A DNA stretch of 64,000 nt from JABAAE01 sp905480545 (lineage in GTDB: Bacteria; Planctomycetota; Planctomycetia; Pirellulales; Pirellulaceae), in the NCBI GenBank assembly GCA_943788025.1, contig CALSOR010000002.1, positions 496,001 to 560,000 on the forward strand, read 5' to 3'. The notes under the pieces were generated by a model. The model was given only the letters and a program-made list of their open reading frames with translations. It was not told the origin of the DNA and ran no database searches. Each line of letters begins with the position of its first letter. The stretch's first letter is position 1. A program made the position numbers and the translations under genes. Shown here piece after piece: positions 27,171-36,505 of the stretch.

Positions 27171-30100
27171 GAATCATCCAATGATAAATTCCATCAAACT
27201 CGCCTCGCTTGCTTTTCTGCTTTACTTTCTGGCGCATTCTGAATCACTGTCAATTGCCCAAGATCAAAGCGATTTCTTCCAAAACAAGATCGCACCCATC
27301 CTAGAAACGAAATGCGTGAGTTGTCACAACGATAATGATCGTTTGGGAGAATTATCATTGCAATCGAAAACAGGTCTTGTAGCGGGAGGCGAATCTGGTG
27401 AAGTCATTGACGGCAACGATTCGGGTTCCAGCAGCTTGATTCAATACGTGATCGGTGACGAACCGGAAATGCCCAAAGATGCCGATCGGCTGTCGAAAGT
27501 CGAAATTGCCCTTTTGAAAAAGTGGGTTGAAACGGGCGCAAAATGGCCGGATCAACTTGTCCTGAAAAACGCCAGCATCGCGGACTTGAATTGGTGGTCC
27601 CTGAACCCCATTCAGGTCATTGATCTCGCCAAAAGGGTCGACGTCGACAAAAACCTGAAGAATCCGATCGATACCTTCATTGCCAAGAAGCACAAAGATC
27701 ACAAAATGAAGTTTGCAGTCGAAGCCGATCGCAGGACTCTGATTCGTCGACTCTATTTCGATCTGATTGGTCTTCCGCCTTCGCCAGAAAAAGTTACCGA
27801 GTTCGTCAATTCGTCTGATCCGAATGCGTATGAAAAACTGGTTGAACAATTGCTTGCTTTGCCGCAGTATGGCGAACGTTGGGCACGCCACTGGTTGGAC
27901 GTCGTTCAATACGGCGAGACACACGGCTATGACAAAGACAAATTGCGTCCCAATGCGTGGCCGTATCGCGACTACGTGATCCGAGCCTTCAACGAAGATC
28001 GTCTGTATTCAAAGTTTATCCGCGAACAATTGGCGGGCGACGTGTTATGGCCAAACTCAACCGATGGAATTGTCGCGACCGGCTTTATCGCCGCCGGGCC
28101 TTGGGATTTTATTGGACATGCAGAAGTTCCCGAATCGAAAACCGATGGCATGGTTGCGAGGAACCTTGATCGCGACAACATGGTCACCAGCACAATGAAC
28201 ACATTTTGCAGCTTAACCGTGCAATGCGCGCGGTGCCATGATCACAAACTTGACCCGGTTACGATGGACGAGTACTACAGCTTACAAGCAGTATTCGCGT
28301 CGATTGACCGAGCGGATCGAAGCTTCGATGCTTCGCCAGAAATCGCAGCCAAACGGTTCGAACTGTTAAATCAACGCAAATCTTTGTCTGAGCAATTGGA
28401 GAAACTGAATCTCGAATTCGAAGCAAAAAAAACCGACGGAATCAAAAAGCTAGAAGCGGACATCTCCGATTTGATCATGAAAGTTGCTGGTGGGACTTTC
28501 CCCGCAACGTCACTCCCGCGTTCGGGTCGGTTCGGTTACCACAGTCACGTGGCATCGATACCACAAACCGTAAAATGGGTCCAAGTCGATCTTGGGCGAT
28601 CGGTTTCGATCGATCAAGTGATTCTGATGGGCGCGGACGAATACGGGTTCAAGGATTTTGGGTTTCCGCATCAATTCGTGATCGAATGTTCGGACGATCC
28701 GGAATTCAATCAGAGCCAAATCATTTCGGATTTCCGCGATCGTGATTTCCCACGACCAGGTGCGTCGCCATCCATTTTTGAGTCCGACCAGGTCGCTCGA
28801 TTTGTTCGCGTTACCGCGACAAAGCTTTGGAGTCGCCGTCAGAATGGTCAACCAAAATCGAATGACTGGATCTTTGCGATGGGCGAAATGAGCATCGTTT
28901 CGGATGGGCGATTGGTCAAAGCCCAAAACGTATCATCGCTTGATTCCATTGAAGCGATGCCACGTTGGGGAAAAGCCAATGTGGTTGACCATGTTTTTGG
29001 CAACCATGATTTGGAAACGAAACTTGGGATCAAGGAAAGTCCAACCAATGGTTTTCACAGTCAGTTTTCAAACAATGCAGACACCACAAAGTGGGTAATG
29101 ATCGATCTTGGCGAGCCGAAATTATTCGATCAGATCGAAATCCTCCCCGCTTATCCGACTGATTTTACAGACACTCCTGGGTTCGGATTTCCAATTCGAT
29201 TTAAGATCGAAGCCTCTAACGTCAAGGACTTTTCAACATCCGACTTCGTTTTTGATGCAACGAAATCAGACTTTGCAAATCCGTCAACAATTCCGTTAGC
29301 CGTCAGCCTAAACGACAAAGAGAAATTTCAATTCATTCGATTCACTGCGACCAAACTATGGGATCGTGGCGACAGTAAATTCCTGTTCGCGTTGGGGGAA
29401 ATGAATGTTACGTCCAATGGAAAGATCATTTCCAAAAGTGCAAACGTCAGCAGTTCGGATTCGATCAATGGTGGTCGTTGGCATGAAAAGTTTTTAGTTG
29501 ACGGATTCACTAGTCGTCTTGCTGTTACGAAAATCGCAAATTATTTCCAGCGGTATTCACCCTCTGCCGATGCACAAGCAGCGATCACCAAAAAGCGAAC
29601 TCAATTGCAGAAGCTGATGGGTGCCGCGGTTGGAGCAGAACTACAAAACGAAATCAAGCAGACTTCGGCTTTGATTGCGGCGATCGAAGCTCAAATGAGC
29701 AAGCTGCCGCAACCCCAACGAGTCTATGCCGGAACCGTTCACAAAGGGAGCGGCAATTTTGTTGGCCGTGCAGGGCTAGGGCCTCGAGAGATCCGAGTCC
29801 TTCACCGAGGCGAAGTCACCCGACCGGGAAAAACAGTTTCGCCAGGCACGGTTCCATTTATCTCGGCGGCTGCGGCAACCTTTGAATTTGGCGATCAAGA
29901 TAGTGACGGACGCCGACGTTTGGCGTTGGCGAATTGGATTACTCGTAAAGACAATACTCTAACATGGCGTTCAATCGTGAACCGAGTTTGGCAGTATCAT
30001 TTTGGAGTTGGGATTGTTGACACACCCAACGATTTTGGACGTGGAGGCAGCAAACCAACGCATCCGGAGTTGCTTGATTGGTTGGCGGTTGAATTTCGCG

Positions 30101-30765
30101 ATGGCGGCAAGCACCTAAACAAACAATCGATCAAGTCCCTGCATCGTTTGATCCTCAACAGCAGGGCCTACAAGCAGACATCGAAGTCAGATGATTTTTC
30201 TAAAGCTGACCAAGGCAATCGTTTCTTGTGGAAGATGAATCGCCGACGTTTGGATGCCGAACAAATTCATGATTCAGTGCTGACGGTGACAAAGTTACTG
30301 AACTTGAAAATGGGAGGACCATCCTACAAAGATTTTGTGATAGAACGCCCGGAACATTCGCCGCACTACGAATATCACCTTTACGACCCGATGGATACGA
30401 CAACGCATCGCCGCGCGATCTATCGATTTATTGTGCGAAGCCAGCCACAACCATTTATGGATACGCTCAATTGTGCCGACCCCAGTTCGTCGGTTCCAAA
30501 ACGGTCGGAAACGCTCACTGCACTTCAGGCCCTTGGGATGCTGAATAATCGTTTTATGGTATCGATGTCTGAGCAATTTGCGAATCGATTGAAAAGCAGT
30601 AACGCTGACATCGGTTCACAAGTCGCTGCGGGTTTTCGGCTGCTTACAGGTCGTGAACCTCGCGCCGATGAGATCCAATTGCTATCCGAATATGCGGATC
30701 AGCATGGCATTGAAAACCTTTGTCGCGTGCTATTCAACTTGAACGAGTTCATTTTTGTTGATTGA
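27169..30765 (+). CDS. Large PSCyt1-DUF1549-DUF1553 protein with two discoidin-like modules
   Basis: A 1198-residue secreted protein from the ATG at 27169 (a longer open frame exists but reads through the antisense pseudogene). Signal peptide at residues 1-28. PSCyt1 heme domain with CVSCHND near residue 45. DUF1549 with RRLYFDLIGLPPSP near 195 and CARCHDHKLDP near 355. Two inserted F5/8-type C-like domains, about 440-600 and 620-760, each with a (W)VxxDLG strand and a RF(V/I)R(V/F)TATKLW ending. DUF1553 follows from about 910 (NRVWQYHFGVGIVDTPNDF). The discoidin-like modules suggest glycan binding. Unlike the other two copies here it has no DUF1501 partner. Confidence 0.9.
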   Translation: MNHPMINSIKLASLAFLLYFLAHSESLSIAQDQSDFFQNKIAPILETKCVSCHNDNDRLGELSLQSKTGLVAGGESGEVIDGNDSGSSSLIQYVIGDEPEMPKDADRLSKVEIALLKKWVETGAKWPDQLVLKNASIADLNWWSLNPIQVIDLAKRVDVDKNLKNPIDTFIAKKHKDHKMKFAVEADRRTLIRRLYFDLIGLPPSPEKVTEFVNSSDPNAYEKLVEQLLALPQYGERWARHWLDVVQYGETHGYDKDKLRPNAWPYRDYVIRAFNEDRLYSKFIREQLAGDVLWPNSTDGIVATGFIAAGPWDFIGHAEVPESKTDGMVARNLDRDNMVTSTMNTFCSLTVQCARCHDHKLDPVTMDEYYSLQAVFASIDRADRSFDASPEIAAKRFELLNQRKSLSEQLEKLNLEFEAKKTDGIKKLEADISDLIMKVAGGTFPATSLPRSGRFGYHSHVASIPQTVKWVQVDLGRSVSIDQVILMGADEYGFKDFGFPHQFVIECSDDPEFNQSQIISDFRDRDFPRPGASPSIFESDQVARFVRVTATKLWSRRQNGQPKSNDWIFAMGEMSIVSDGRLVKAQNVSSLDSIEAMPRWGKANVVDHVFGNHDLETKLGIKESPTNGFHSQFSNNADTTKWVMIDLGEPKLFDQIEILPAYPTDFTDTPGFGFPIRFKIEASNVKDFSTSDFVFDATKSDFANPSTIPLAVSLNDKEKFQFIRFTATKLWDRGDSKFLFALGEMNVTSNGKIISKSANVSSSDSINGGRWHEKFLVDGFTSRLAVTKIANYFQRYSPSADAQAAITKKRTQLQKLMGAAVGAELQNEIKQTSALIAAIEAQMSKLPQPQRVYAGTVHKGSGNFVGRAGLGPREIRVLHRGEVTRPGKTVSPGTVPFISAAAATFEFGDQDSDGRRRLALANWITRKDNTLTWRSIVNRVWQYHFGVGIVDTPNDFGRGGSKPTHPELLDWLAVEFRDGGKHLNKQSIKSLHRLILNSRAYKQTSKSDDFSKADQGNRFLWKMNRRRLDAEQIHDSVLTVTKLLNLKMGGPSYKDFVIERPEHSPHYEYHLYDPMDTTTHRRAIYRFIVRSQPQPFMDTLNCADPSSSVPKRSETLTALQALGMLNNRFMVSMSEQFANRLKSSNADIGSQVAAGFRLLTGREPRADEIQLLSEYADQHGIENLCRVLFNLNEFIFVD

Positions 30766-31206
30766 TCAGGTTTTGACCGACGTCGCGCAGCAGACCTAGT
30801 CCTCTAAAAATTTGGAACATCCAAAAATCAATTTTTACCCTTCGCATCGGTAATATTTGGTTTATTTGAAAGACATACGTATTTGAACGGTCAGTATGCT
30901 GCGTCCAGGAGGAACATCAATGCGCCGCTCAAAAGAACAGGCTCGACGAACATTCGCTCAACAGCGAAACGACGAATTGAAGCGGTGCTCGACACAACTC
31001 TACGTAAGACGGAAAAATCTGAGTCCGGCAAAGACAAATTGACTCTGCAAAAAACGGGGCGGGTTAAGCATTGTAAAAAAACACAGAGAAGTCGACGTCT
31101 ATTTTGAAACGATAGTTCGAATCCTTCGTTTTGATATTGAAGGACGCGGTCATTGACAGGCTGCAACCTGCTCCAAAAACAACTAAATTCCGATTTAGGA
31201 CCTTCA
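30766..31206. other. Intergenic region
   Basis: A 441-bp spacer between plus-strand genes. It contains one candidate small gene (30920-31042) with a good ribosome binding site, described separately; the other frames here look random. No terminator or promoter stands out. Confidence 0.4.
30920..31042 (+). CDS. Candidate 40-residue basic small protein
   Basis: The ATG at 30920 is preceded by a perfect AGGAGG seven bases upstream, unusual in this window, and opens a 40-codon frame (MRRSKEQARRTFAQQRND at the start) very rich in Arg and Lys. Too short to recognise. The ribosome binding site is the only positive evidence; conservation is unknown. Confidence 0.35.
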   Translation: MRRSKEQARRTFAQQRNDELKRCSTQLYVRRKNLSPAKTN

Positions 31207-32181
31207 ATGTGTATTTTTTCTCAACCGGTCGCTTCCGTAACTGACACCAATATTTTTGCTCGGCTGGAATCAGATGGCTGGCAGCATTTGGTTTATCAGA
31301 TGACGTTCCGATCCAAACAAAGCAACGCCATTATTCTTCCATTGCCAGTTAAATTGCCAGCGACAGACGAGAAGTCCTTAGAGTTTGTCTCACTGAAAGG
31401 ATACGAGCGATTCTTCGACGATCTGAACAAAGGGTTCCCGCTAGAGCAGGTGGATTCAAAGCCGTTCTCTCGATCCGGCGGCATAGGCTCTTTCGCAAAA
31501 AATTCCACGTTGAAAGTTCATGAAGTTGGTGATTTTGTCGCCTCGTTTGTTCCGAGAATTCCTGATTTCAATCGATTAGACAAGCAATTTCGCATTCCCA
31601 AGGAATCGTGGGACCTTCTGCCCACTTACTCAGACTATGGTTTCGCTGTTTTTCAATTGAAGAATCTGCGTGGCAAGCCTCATCCGATGGCATTCAAGTT
31701 TCATTCGCGACTTGGAAGCGGAAATGACGCGTCGATTTTTTTTCCCACAGTCCACATTCATGACGGCGAGGTTCATGCTCGTGAGGATTTTGACCACACG
31801 CTTTTTTTACAGACTTCATCGTATGACGAGGCATGTGGCAAGTACAAACAACGCGCGCGATTGGTCACCGACTCCGCGACCGGATACGTACGTTCCAAGT
31901 GGGCCGCCAAAGAGTTTTGCAAAGTTAATAAGTCGAAGGGTGTGATTGATGGGGATTCACTGATACATCGTTTGAAAATGCGCGGCAAACTGAGAAACAC
32001 CGACGTCCTCGCCAAGCTTGATGTGACCGGTCAAAACAAAATGGATTCGCGTATCGGTTCGTTTGGAAAAGTAAGCTTCACAGCTGCTGCGGGGGTGGCT
32101 GGGCTGCTTGGCATGAGCTGGTTCTTTAATCGACGAAACCACATTTCTGGTAGCCAAAGTATCGTCAAGAGAGAATATTAA
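31207..32181 (+). CDS. Conserved hypothetical protein with C-terminal membrane anchor
   Basis: About 324 residues from the ATG at 31207 (MCIFSQPVASV); homologues that I recall start with this MCxFSQPV motif, so the upstream codons are probably not translated. Conserved-looking features are QYL/VYxMTF-like QHLVYQMTF, NAIILPLPVKLP, the DYGFAVFQLK segment and HPMAFKFHSR. A Gly/Ala-rich hydrophobic helix follows near the C-terminus (about 290-310). This suggests a single-pass or tail-anchored protein. The family is known from genomes but without a function. It stands alone on the plus strand. Confidence 0.7.
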   Translation: MCIFSQPVASVTDTNIFARLESDGWQHLVYQMTFRSKQSNAIILPLPVKLPATDEKSLEFVSLKGYERFFDDLNKGFPLEQVDSKPFSRSGGIGSFAKNSTLKVHEVGDFVASFVPRIPDFNRLDKQFRIPKESWDLLPTYSDYGFAVFQLKNLRGKPHPMAFKFHSRLGSGNDASIFFPTVHIHDGEVHAREDFDHTLFLQTSSYDEACGKYKQRARLVTDSATGYVRSKWAAKEFCKVNKSKGVIDGDSLIHRLKMRGKLRNTDVLAKLDVTGQNKMDSRIGSFGKVSFTAAAGVAGLLGMSWFFNRRNHISGSQSIVKREY

Positions 32182-32589
32182 GTGATGAAACACATCACCT
32201 TTTCTCAAACAACCTCATCACAAATGCAACTTTTGGTGAAACGTCTTTCCTTGTCCGGTACGAATGTGGTTTCTCAATTGTTGTCCCAACTTTTAAAAGC
32301 ATCTGCGCGTCAGAAAGTGCAAATGTTTGACGTTGCTTTTCGCATCAAAACGGTTGACGGGATTGCCTTCTTGTTTGGGGCAGCATGATGGTGGAGATGC
32401 TTTTTTCAAGCGTACCAAATTAGACTCTTACAGAAATCGCTGTGGCATCATTCAGCTGGCTAACCGTTTTGAATCTACCCCGCAAGAACCGGAGCTCGTC
32501 AACTGTTTCCGGGGTTCAATCAAAAACGGCGAGGCATTATGCGTGCTCGCTGTTTTCGATAGCGATCCTCTTGGATGCAACGCCGCTGA
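32182..32589. other. Intergenic region between convergent genes
   Basis: A 408-bp spacer. Two short plus-strand frames (about 68 and 88 codons) are present but lack a convincing ribosome binding site and family features; I do not call them. No repeat or strong hairpin noted. Confidence 0.4.
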
Positions 32590-33951
32590 TTAAATCAGGT
32601 CCTTGATCACTTTCGCTCCGTCCATGACCACTCGGACAGGACGGCCATCAATCGTTCGCATTTCGTGATTCGGGTCAATTCCTAGCAAAGTATAAAGGGT
32701 TGCGGCAAAATCCTGTGGTGTCACCGGATCATCTTTTGGAAACTCTCCCAATGCGTCACTACTTCCGATAACCTGACCACCACGGATACCGCCCCCAGCA
32801 ACGACAACGCTGAACGCTTTGGGCCAGTGGTCACGACCACCGGTGGAATTGATTTTTGGCGTCCGACCAAACTCCCCCATTACGACCACCAATGTTTCGT
32901 CGAGCATCCCTCGTTCTGACAAATCTTCAATCAGCGCCGAAAACGCACGGTCCAATGCAGGAAGTGGAGCATTGCGGTCATTTGTGAATCGTGATTTCAG
33001 ATTCTTCAAATTTTGATGTGTGTCCCAACCGGTGTTGTTGACTGTCACGAATGGCACACCACGCTCGACCAATCGTCTCGCCAATAAGCAACTTTGCCCG
33101 ATACTCACTCCGCCGCCCATTCCATATCGATTTCGGACCGTTGCCGTTTCCTTCGAAAGATCAAAAGCTGCTTTCGCTTTGGATGACGCAATTAAATTGT
33201 AAGCTCGCTCAAGGTTTGGATCGGACTGAAAATTTGACGCATCTTTTTCCTGACTGAATTGATCAAATGCTTTTGAAAATTGTTTTCGCCGATCAAGTCT
33301 CGTCAAATCGAGCCCTTTGTAAAAATCTAGATCGCGAACTTTAAAATCGGGTTTGCTCGGATTCCCCCCCACGGAAAACGGTCCGGTGGCGATTGGTAAG
33401 TAACCATGGCCGGACAGGTTACTGCCGCCAACTCCAAAATTGGGGACTGCGATATGCGGAGGCAGGATGCTTGTTGCCGATTCCTTTGACCGCAGATGAG
33501 CAAGCGTCGCTCCAAAGGTTGGATACTCAAGCGCTGGTGTGGGCTTATAACCGGTCATTAAATAATGAGTTCCGAAATTGTGCTCACCCAATGGAGATGT
33601 CATCGATCGAATGATTGAGAACTGATCGAGCTTCATCGCTGAAAGTGGCAAACATTCGTTGATCCTGACTCCGGTCAACTTCGTTGCAATGGTGCCAAAC
33701 GGGCCGCGGACTTCTTCCGGTGCATTGGGCTTCGGGTCAAAGGTTTCCAAATGCGTCGGTCCACCATCCAGCCAAATCAAAATGCAGGACTTCGCCCGCG
33801 AAGATTCCCCCGACAACTTTACTGGCTGTTCATTGGCAAAAGAATTTTTCAAATGAAAGAAATCACCCAGGCCCAATCCCAGGGCGGTCAGACCGCCGAC
33901 ACGGATTGCGTCTCGCCTGGAAATTCCGTCACACCGTTTCGCTGTAGCCAT
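32590..33951 (-). CDS. DUF1501 family protein, Tat-exported
   Basis: A 453-residue DUF1501 protein with a twin-arginine signal (ISRRDAIRVGGLTALGLG). It carries the family blocks LIWLDGGPTHLETFDPKP near residue 60, GQSCLLARRLVERGVPF near 285, VVMGEFGRTPKIN followed by GGRDHW near 360, and QDFAATLYTLLGID. It follows the PSD1 gene by 19 bp on the same strand, so the two form an operon. Somewhat longer at the active-site loops than the DUF1501 protein at 1653; the two look like distinct paralogues. Confidence 0.92.
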   Translation of the reverse strand: MATAKRCDGISRRDAIRVGGLTALGLGLGDFFHLKNSFANEQPVKLSGESSRAKSCILIWLDGGPTHLETFDPKPNAPEEVRGPFGTIATKLTGVRINECLPLSAMKLDQFSIIRSMTSPLGEHNFGTHYLMTGYKPTPALEYPTFGATLAHLRSKESATSILPPHIAVPNFGVGGSNLSGHGYLPIATGPFSVGGNPSKPDFKVRDLDFYKGLDLTRLDRRKQFSKAFDQFSQEKDASNFQSDPNLERAYNLIASSKAKAAFDLSKETATVRNRYGMGGGVSIGQSCLLARRLVERGVPFVTVNNTGWDTHQNLKNLKSRFTNDRNAPLPALDRAFSALIEDLSERGMLDETLVVVMGEFGRTPKINSTGGRDHWPKAFSVVVAGGGIRGGQVIGSSDALGEFPKDDPVTPQDFAATLYTLLGIDPNHEMRTIDGRPVRVVMDGAKVIKDLI

Positions 33952-33970
33952 TTCGCTTTCTCAAAGGCAA

Positions 33971-36166
33971 TTAGTGATTCGTTGAAAATTCTTCTGACGT
34001 CAGCATTCCCCAAACAAAGTCTTCGAGGATTTTTTTCTGTTCATTTTTGTCAGCGTTCGAAAGTTTCGATTGCCAAAATCGATGCTCTTTGTCGGTTGGC
34101 AATCGTGAGAAACCTGCCCGGTAAAACTGATGAACAATTTCCATCCTCGATTTTCCATGGGAAGCGAGTATTTGTAGTCGGCTGTTTTCTGCGAGGATAC
34201 GTGCGTTGAGCAATGCACCGTTGAACAAATGAAGTTTTTGCGTCAAACCACCACCGCGACTACTATCATCGTCACACGAATCCATCCGCCCGCAGCGTCC
34301 CAAAACGTCCAACGTTCGCGAATTTACTTTAGGATCGACTAAGGTAATCGCTCGCGTGCCAAGTGGCAACTCACCAAATTTCTCCGAAACTCCCAGAACG
34401 TCAGATATCGCATCAGCCAATACTTCCGGCTGTAATTCCGTTCGAATCGCATGCGAATAAAACCGATCATCGTCCTTGTTACCATCGATTGCATTTGACG
34501 ATCTTGCGTACGACGCGGAGGAGGCAATCAAACGAATCGTGTGTCGCAAATCGTATCCAGAATTCACGAAATCCTCCGCCAGTCGCTCCAGTAAATCGGG
34601 GTGAGTTGCCGGATTGGTATCACGAAAATCGTCAACGGGTTCAACGAGACCCCGCGACATCATTTCTTTCCAAATCCGATTCACAATCGCCTTAGCAAAA
34701 AATGAATTATTGCGACGGGTCAACCAATCGGCAAAAGGAGCCCGTCCGTTTTTCACCTCCACTGAAAACGGCGTCTCACCTGGGATTTGCATCGCCGCTG
34801 GCACCGTTGTTCGAGGGTGAATCACCTCCCCTGTTGGTTTCGGCTTGATGAACCGCCCCATCTCGACCCTCGCAAAGATCGCCGAAAGTCCGTGATAATC
34901 ATCTTGTGTCCAGCGATCGAGTGGGTGGTTGTGACAATTTGCGCATCGCAGTCGACTACCCATGAAAACTTCACTGACCAATTCAGCTTGCTCACGCGGT
35001 CCACGAACGGTCGCGTAAAAATTTGCTGGTCCGTTCTCTAGCGTATCCCCCGTTGCTAGAATCAGCTCTTGAGCGATTTTGTCGTAACCCACATGATTAG
35101 CAAGTTGCTTGGCAATCCATCTGTGATACGAATTCGCGCCGGCTGGGTTATCGGTCTGCGGATGAATTCGCAACAGTTTGGCCAACTTGTAAGTCCAATA
35201 GTCGACGAATTCGTTGGACGACAAAAGCTCTTCGACTAGTGCGCTACGCTCAAGTGATTCCGAATTGAACAGCTTGGCTACCCGGTTTTCATTCGGCAAA
35301 CGCCCCGTCAGATCGAGAGTCGCTCTGCGCAAGAATGTCGCGTCATCGACTTCAGGTGATAAAGGCAGGCGAAGCATCTCCAATGTCTTGAAGATTTCTT
35401 CGTCGATAAAATTGGACGTTGGTGCATTGGAATAATTAACCGACTGATCGGCTAAGGGAACAATCAGCTCGATCGGAACGACTTTATCCAAAAAGCGTGC
35501 GACAACCACATGCCTGCCGCGGCGAAGTACTTTCGCATACGTCGATTCGGAATCGATTGAAACGGCGGACTTATCTTCGGCGGTAAAAACAGTCCAAGCC
35601 GTAACATCTTTTTCGGATGAATCAGCGAAAAACGCGATGGCCGAAAGTTCAACTTGTGAGCCAGCAGAGTCTAAGACCTTTTTTCGCGGCGTCACGTCAA
35701 GCTTCACAAGCGTCGGTCGATTCGTAGCGCTGCGATGCTGTATTGCGCCCTGTGAGATCCACGCGGTCAGTCGTTGGGCGGCTTCTCCATCCAGGTCTAA
35801 AACCGCTCCGCCACCATGTTCGATCATTTCGGTCGACTTTTTTAGTAACAGACTACGTTCTGGATTGGCCAAGTTGACTCGTCGGCCCCGGGAATGCCTG
35901 ACGATCGATTCGTAATCGGATGTAGGATTACCACCGTAAAGAGAAAGCTTAAAACCTCCACGGCCAACAGCGGCTCCATGGCAAGCCCCTGAATTGCAAC
36001 CGAATTTCGTAAAGACTGGCATGACTTCGGTGTTGAAATCAAAAACTTTTTTCCAACGCTGAATGGGTTCCTCGATTTGGCCGTTTGCTCGATTAGCAGC
36101 AACCGGATCGAGTACTGAAACCGCAATGAACAGTAAAACGAAATTTATTTTTTCAAGCTGTATCAT
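33971..36166 (-). CDS. DUF1549/DUF1553 protein with Ig-like (BIG2) domain
   Basis: A 731-residue secreted protein. N-terminal signal peptide, then a PSCyt1-like region in which the heme motif is CNSGACH (four residues between the cysteines instead of two). A BIG2-like beta domain spans about residues 150-245. DUF1549 has ATLDLTGRLPNENR near 285 and CANCHNHPLDRW near 395. DUF1553 begins near 470 (NRIWKEMMSRGLVEP). First gene of a two-gene operon with the DUF1501 gene. The CX4CH motif may mark a variant heme site or loss of heme attachment. Confidence 0.9.
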   Translation of the reverse strand: MIQLEKINFVLLFIAVSVLDPVAANRANGQIEEPIQRWKKVFDFNTEVMPVFTKFGCNSGACHGAAVGRGGFKLSLYGGNPTSDYESIVRHSRGRRVNLANPERSLLLKKSTEMIEHGGGAVLDLDGEAAQRLTAWISQGAIQHRSATNRPTLVKLDVTPRKKVLDSAGSQVELSAIAFFADSSEKDVTAWTVFTAEDKSAVSIDSESTYAKVLRRGRHVVVARFLDKVVPIELIVPLADQSVNYSNAPTSNFIDEEIFKTLEMLRLPLSPEVDDATFLRRATLDLTGRLPNENRVAKLFNSESLERSALVEELLSSNEFVDYWTYKLAKLLRIHPQTDNPAGANSYHRWIAKQLANHVGYDKIAQELILATGDTLENGPANFYATVRGPREQAELVSEVFMGSRLRCANCHNHPLDRWTQDDYHGLSAIFARVEMGRFIKPKPTGEVIHPRTTVPAAMQIPGETPFSVEVKNGRAPFADWLTRRNNSFFAKAIVNRIWKEMMSRGLVEPVDDFRDTNPATHPDLLERLAEDFVNSGYDLRHTIRLIASSASYARSSNAIDGNKDDDRFYSHAIRTELQPEVLADAISDVLGVSEKFGELPLGTRAITLVDPKVNSRTLDVLGRCGRMDSCDDDSSRGGGLTQKLHLFNGALLNARILAENSRLQILASHGKSRMEIVHQFYRAGFSRLPTDKEHRFWQSKLSNADKNEQKKILEDFVWGMLTSEEFSTNH

Positions 36167-36497
36167 TTAAGTATCGTGGTTTCGACGGAATGATATCGGT
36201 GCATTATCAATCCAAACCCTTCCTATTGGAAGTGAGTTTTAGGCGAAAACCCGATCGTGCCCAGACCAAATTTTTTTAAATCGGGGACATCGCTTCGATC
36301 GGGTGCCACCCGCTTTGCGAGTGCAGACGCACACAATGCTGCCCCCCAAGACGAACCAAGCAACTTTTTTGATAAAACGACCCTGCTCGTCTGCCATTAA
36401 ATAAATGATCAAAGCGGAGATTTTCATGTACGGAAAGAGGCATTGGCGCGCGACCAGAACTGGATGTCGCTGAATACACTGAAAGAACTCAAAGGCT
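36167..36497. other. Intergenic region with inverted repeat
   Basis: A 331-bp spacer between two minus-strand genes, or partly coding if the low-confidence frame at 36239-36505 is real. It contains a 9-bp perfect inverted repeat with arms 39 bp apart (36249-36304) and an adjoining CGGGT-GCC-ACCCG hairpin. Confidence 0.45.
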
Positions 36498-36505
36498 TCA
36501 GTCAC
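36239..36505 (-). CDS. Possible small protein coupled to the FAD oxidoreductase gene
   Basis: An 88-codon frame whose GTG start overlaps the stop of the oxidoreductase gene (GTGACTGA), the arrangement expected for translational coupling. The first 45 residues (TEAFEFFQCIQRHPVLVARQ and following) read like a real, mildly hydrophobic protein. The last 40 lie over the inverted repeat and look like random Arg/Gly/Cys text. It may be a true gene whose 3' end was overwritten by the repeat. No family recognised. Confidence 0.35.
   Translation of the reverse strand: MTEAFEFFQCIQRHPVLVARQCLFPYMKISALIIYLMADEQGRFIKKVAWFVLGGSIVCVCTRKAGGTRSKRCPRFKKIWSGHDRVFA
36249..36304. repeat. Inverted repeat, 9-bp arms
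   Basis: ACCCGATCG at 36249-36257 pairs perfectly with CGATCGGGT at 36296-36304; the right arm is the start of a second small hairpin, CGGGT-GCC-ACCCG. There is no T-run, so it is not a simple terminator. Confidence 0.75.

Noticed and set aside
32182..32593. Two short plus-strand frames after the MCIFSQPV gene
   Set aside because: No ribosome binding site or recognisable domain, and the second overlaps the end of the DUF1501 gene.
36167..36497. tRNA or structured RNA in the repeat-containing spacer
   Set aside because: The inverted repeat does not fold into a cloverleaf and lacks conserved tRNA bases.
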